Positions 61,165 to 64,000 of a DNA stretch of 64,000 nucleotides are shown in pieces. The notes beneath the pieces are model-generated. The model saw nothing but the letters and a program-made list of their open reading frames with translations, was not told the DNA's origin and ran no database searches. A program made the translations under genes and the position numbers. The DNA lies in contig JAITOB010000001.1 of NCBI GenBank assembly GCA_031290155.1, positions 37,361 to 101,360 of the forward strand, read 5' to 3'. The stretch comes from Endomicrobium sp. Lineage in GTDB: Bacteria > Elusimicrobiota > Endomicrobiia > Endomicrobiales > Endomicrobiaceae. The first letter of the stretch is position 1; the number at the start of each line of letters is the position of its first letter.

Positions 61165-62196
61165 ATGAAAAATTATATACTCTGTATTATTGTATTTTTT
61201 ATTTCTTTTTTATTGTCTTTTGTAACAACTCCTTTATGCAGATTTATAGCTGTAAAGTTAAATATTATTGATAATCCTATATCGGATATAAAAACTCATA
61301 AAATAAAAACACCGTATCTTGGCGGTATTGCTATTGCGCTGGGCTGGGCGGCATCATTAATTTTAATAAGAATCATTACAAATTTTCCTACGCTGACTTT
61401 AAGAAACATAAGGGGACTCATATACGGAGCTTTAATGGTCTCGGGACTCGGCCTTGTAGATGACATAAAATTTAAAGGACTTGGGTTTAAATCAAAATTG
61501 ATAATTCAGTTTTTAGCGGCTGCTACTGTTGTATTTTTATTTGATATAAGAATTAATTTTATTTCAATATACTGGATATCATGTTTTATAAGCATTGTAT
61601 GGATGATAGGCATCACAAATGCTTTTAACATTTTAGATATTATAGACGGGCTTTCAAGTGGCATAGCCTTAATAGCGTCGTTGGCATTTTTATTTATATC
61701 GCTGCCGACAAAAATGATTTATGTCAATTTTTGTTCCATTGCACTGGCAGGAGCAATACTTGGTTTTCTACCTTTTAATTTATCAAATTCAAAAAAGATT
61801 TTTATGGGTGATACCGGAAGCCTGTTTATAGGTTTCATTCTGGCAAGTATTGCTATGGGGACGTCATACACCTCTGTAAATGAAATAGGTCTATTTGCGC
61901 CTCTTATTATACTTGTAATACCTATTTACGAAACAATTTTAGTAAGCTTTTTTAGAATAAAAAAAGGCAGGCCGCCGTTTTTAGGGAGCAAAGATCATTA
62001 TGCTTTACGTCTTGAGAAAATGGGTTTTTCAAGGAAAAAAATTCTTTTAATAACATATACGGCATGTATAATTTTTTCAATATGCGCTTATTTATTTACA
62101 AAGCTGGACATACTGTATGCAATGTTTCTTTTTGCCGCTATTATTGTTTGTATATGGGCGGTCAGCATTAAACTTGCTACAGTGAGGATAGATTAA
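61165..62196 (+). CDS. Undecaprenyl-phosphate sugar-1-phosphate transferase (WecA/TagO type)
   Basis: Starts a surface or cell-wall glycan by moving a sugar phosphate, usually GlcNAc-1-P, onto undecaprenyl phosphate in the inner membrane. The 343 residues have about ten TM helices and the family motifs 'GLGLVDDIKFKGLG' (about 95-108), 'TNAFNILDIIDGLSSG' (about 151-166) and 'FMGDTGSLFIGF' (about 213-224). 'GSKDHYALRLEKMGF' holds the His motif of this family. The start is ATG 61165 behind aaggaacc. Its stop overlaps the next start (TAATG). It survives although the flippase and ligase-like genes before it are broken. Confidence 0.9.
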   Translation: MKNYILCIIVFFISFLLSFVTTPLCRFIAVKLNIIDNPISDIKTHKIKTPYLGGIAIALGWAASLILIRIITNFPTLTLRNIRGLIYGALMVSGLGLVDDIKFKGLGFKSKLIIQFLAAATVVFLFDIRINFISIYWISCFISIVWMIGITNAFNILDIIDGLSSGIALIASLAFLFISLPTKMIYVNFCSIALAGAILGFLPFNLSNSKKIFMGDTGSLFIGFILASIAMGTSYTSVNEIGLFAPLIILVIPIYETILVSFFRIKKGRPPFLGSKDHYALRLEKMGFSRKKILLITYTACIIFSICAYLFTKLDILYAMFLFAAIIVCIWAVSIKLATVRID

Positions 62197-63476
62197 TGGA
62201 TAGAATAGTTATAATCGGGGCAGGAATAAGCGGTTTAACTGCCGCTTATTTTTTAAAAAAACCTTGCGAGATTTTGGAAGCTGAATCTCATGCCGGAGGA
62301 CTTTGTTATTCATATTATGACAATGGATTTGTGTTTGATTATTCAGGACATTTTATCCACATTAAAGATATGAAAATAAAAAAACTTGTTGATAAACTTA
62401 CAGGCGGAGTTAATGAAGTCAAAAGGAATGCGTCAATATATATAAAAAATAATTTTGTGCCTTATCCGTTTCAGGCGAACCTTTACTATCTTGACGAAAA
62501 AACGAAAAAAGAGTGCGTTGAAGGCATTCTTAAAAGAAAAGATGTTGAAATTTCAACAATAATGTCTTTTATTGACTGGGCAGAGACAACATTCGGCAAA
62601 GGCATAACTAAATATTTTATGAAGCCCTATAATCAAAAGCTTTGGAGTTATGATTTAAATAAAATGACTGCAGAATGGGTTGGTTTATTTGTACCAAAAC
62701 CAAATGTCGAAAGCATAATTAAGTCAGCATATTCAGAAAATAAAAAGAAATACGGTTATAACAGCGTATTTTATTATCCTAAAAATAAAGGCAGCGGCGC
62801 TTTAATTGACGGACTTGTAAAAAAAATTAAAATTAATTTAAATGCCAAAACTGAAAAAATTGATATAAAAAACAAAACAGTCCTTTCTTCTGAAGAAAAA
62901 CTGTATAAATATAATACGATAATTTCAACACAACCCTTGCCGGAATTGATAAAACAGATACAAAATGTTCCTGAAAAAGTAAAAGCGGCTGCAAGTAAAC
63001 TTCTATCTAATTCTGTAAGATGTATAAACATAGGTGTAAAATCAAAAGAAGGTATCCCACACCCTTTAAAAGACATACATTGGATGTACATTCCTGATAA
63101 AAAATTTTCTTTTTACAGAATAGGTGTATATTCAAACATAAATAAAAACAATGCGCCAAAAAATTCTTATAGTTTTTATGTTGAATATTCATCATTTAAC
63201 GGAAAATATAAAAATACTAAAAATGTTGTAAATGATTTGAAAAAAATCGGATTTATAAGAGATTCTGATAAGGCAGCAGTTATAAGCGTTGTTGATATTC
63301 CTTATGCTTATGTAATTTTTGATAAAAACAGACAAAAAGCTCTTGAAGTTATAAATCTTTTCTTAAAGGAAAATAAAATTTTCTCAATAGGCAGGTACGG
63401 CGCTTGGAGATATTCTTTTATTGAAGAAGATATGAAAAATGCTATGGCGACAGCAGGGCTGATTAATAGACAATAA
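62196..63476 (+). CDS. FAD-dependent oxidoreductase (amine oxidase/UDP-galactopyranose mutase superfamily)
   Basis: 426-residue flavoprotein, coupled to the WecA-like gene by a 1-nt overlap. The N-terminal dinucleotide fold is clear ('IVIIGAGISGLTAAYFL', about 4-20), followed by 'LEAESHAGGLCYSYYDNGFV' and 'FDYSGHFIH'. 'MKPYNQKLWSYDLNKMTAEW' in the middle and 'SIGRYGAWRYSFIEEDMKNA' at the C-terminus fit a group of FAD proteins found in polysaccharide clusters, related to UDP-galactopyranose mutase and protoporphyrinogen oxidase. The substrate is unknown; the context suggests a lipid-linked or nucleotide sugar. Confidence 0.78.
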   Translation: MDRIVIIGAGISGLTAAYFLKKPCEILEAESHAGGLCYSYYDNGFVFDYSGHFIHIKDMKIKKLVDKLTGGVNEVKRNASIYIKNNFVPYPFQANLYYLDEKTKKECVEGILKRKDVEISTIMSFIDWAETTFGKGITKYFMKPYNQKLWSYDLNKMTAEWVGLFVPKPNVESIIKSAYSENKKKYGYNSVFYYPKNKGSGALIDGLVKKIKINLNAKTEKIDIKNKTVLSSEEKLYKYNTIISTQPLPELIKQIQNVPEKVKAAASKLLSNSVRCINIGVKSKEGIPHPLKDIHWMYIPDKKFSFYRIGVYSNINKNNAPKNSYSFYVEYSSFNGKYKNTKNVVNDLKKIGFIRDSDKAAVISVVDIPYAYVIFDKNRQKALEVINLFLKENKIFSIGRYGAWRYSFIEEDMKNAMATAGLINRQ

Positions 63477-63715
63477 CATACATATAATAAATACTACAGT
63501 TTATAAGCGCGTTTTGCACGGCATATAAACATTCTAAGAGCAGTATAGTTAAAAAGCAATTCAGTATTATTAAAATATTCTAATATAACAATAAACATAA
63601 ATAATAATTTTAATATATTTAGCAATTTAACAATCAAAAAATTCATTCAAGTTTGAGTTTACATGTATGATATTGCAGATTTGTCGTCTATATTAATTTG
63701 CAGTTTCTGACGAAA
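63477..63715. other. Non-coding gap before the IS remnant
   Basis: AT-rich sequence without an ORF or recognisable protein in six frames. It includes several short A/T repeats and no convincing terminator. The end (63662-63715) is read through by the IS30-like frame on the minus strand as far as a stop near 63660. Confidence 0.45.
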
Positions 63716-63846
63716 TCGAGTTGGTAATGCAACAGTAGAATTTAGAACTTCCTGAGGTGTAGAATAATTAAGGCATTTTCTTGGTTTATTATTGAGTCAA
63801 AATTCTACTTTCGCAAACAAAGACAAGTGTTGCATTAGCAACTCGA
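63716..63846 (-). mobile_element. Internally deleted IS30-type insertion sequence remnant
   Basis: Terminal inverted repeats are visible: TCGAGTTGGTAATGCAAC (63716-63733) and, inverted, GTTGCATTAGCAACTCGA (63829-63846), matching at 17 of 18 positions. Between them the minus strand reads 'LNNKPRKCLNYSTPQEVLNS', the C-terminal signature of IS30-family transposases (LNNRPRK.L...TP.EV). It continues 'TVALPTRF' into the repeat, as is usual for this family where the gene end overlaps the IR. Only about 130 bp remain of an element that should be about 1 kb, so nearly all of the transposase has been deleted. Confidence 0.75.
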
Positions 63847-64000
63847 ACTGTATATCAATAATAAAAGTTACATTATTTATAAAATATTCTTAAAAATATG
63901 TTTTAAGTTTACTACAAGAATTCAGCCCGCTTAATTATTTAATCAGTGAAAATTTTACTTATTTCTGTAAATAGGGTTTCTATTTGTTAATTATAAAAAT
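63847..64000. other. Non-coding sequence at the right edge
   Basis: AT-rich, no ORF, no recognisable motif. It may be the beginning of another intergenic region continuing outside the window. Confidence 0.4.

Overview
The window is AT-rich and Gram-negative, and it mixes clean housekeeping genes with about twenty genes in visible decay (frameshifts, nonsense codons, truncations). Gene content, an LpxC-FabZ fusion, homopolymer-driven frameshifts and wholesale pseudogenisation suggest a host-restricted endosymbiont of the Elusimicrobiota, class Endomicrobia (Candidatus Endomicrobium-like, from termite-gut flagellates). This placement is inference from gene content and style, not from a search.

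Layout. 1-9.2 kb: minus-strand remains of recN (cut by the window edge) and of one very large decayed gene. That gene begins with a signal peptide near 9150 and carries a SecA-like GEGKT segment near 2.1-2.5 kb. 9.4-11 kb: an intact two-TM sensor-like protein, a dead DUF192 gene and a possible TsaC scrap. 11-14.4 kb: lysS and a LolC/LolD-type lipoprotein exporter. 14.7-17.6 kb: a wrecked type ISP-like restriction-modification gene. 17.7-28.6 kb: an intact outer-membrane/lipid A cluster, bamA-lpxD-lpxC/fabZ-lpxA-lpxA-lpxI-(gnnB-like)-(gnnA-like)-lpxB. 28.7-30.5 kb: dead FkbM-like and PorV-like genes. 30.5-33.9 kb: a decayed foreign segment, apparently of Bacillota origin, with a serine recombinase, an MFS efflux pump and a MarR regulator. 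33.9-44.3 kb: PBP1A, an M16 peptidase pair, a tRNA nucleotidyltransferase/poly(A) polymerase, mfd and gpmA. 44.5-46.7 kb: dead FtsH paralogue and dead lipoprotein. 47.2-52 kb: acyl-CoA synthetase, pta, WalJ-like MBL hydrolase and M42 peptidase. 52.1-54.2 kb: structured non-coding region, dead yjbQ, rsmD and a RecB-type nuclease. 54.3-57.5 kb: argB, argD and argG, all broken. 57.6-64 kb: coaD, dead pilin and prepilin peptidase, dead O-antigen-ligase-like and flippase genes, intact WecA-like transferase and FAD oxidoreductase, and a 131-bp IS30-type remnant.

How the genes work together. What is kept is envelope construction (BAM, lipid A, Lol, PBP1A, undecaprenyl-linked sugar initiation), core information processing and acetate/acetyl-CoA handling. 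What is being lost is defence (restriction-modification), repair (recN), pili, arginine synthesis, surface polysaccharide assembly and surface proteins.

Most notable signals: (i) tandem lpxA genes beside a GnnA/GnnB-like pair, implying a 2,3-diamino-sugar lipid A; (ii) a giant secreted-protein pseudogene with a SecA-like motor segment; (iii) a 12-G tract lying exactly at the predicted bamA transcription start, with two more G/C tracts elsewhere; (iv) a poly-A run that separates PBP1A from its best start codon; (v) two related structured elements ending in AGCTCC upstream of yjbQ; (vi) a collapsed IS30-type element with both inverted repeats still visible.
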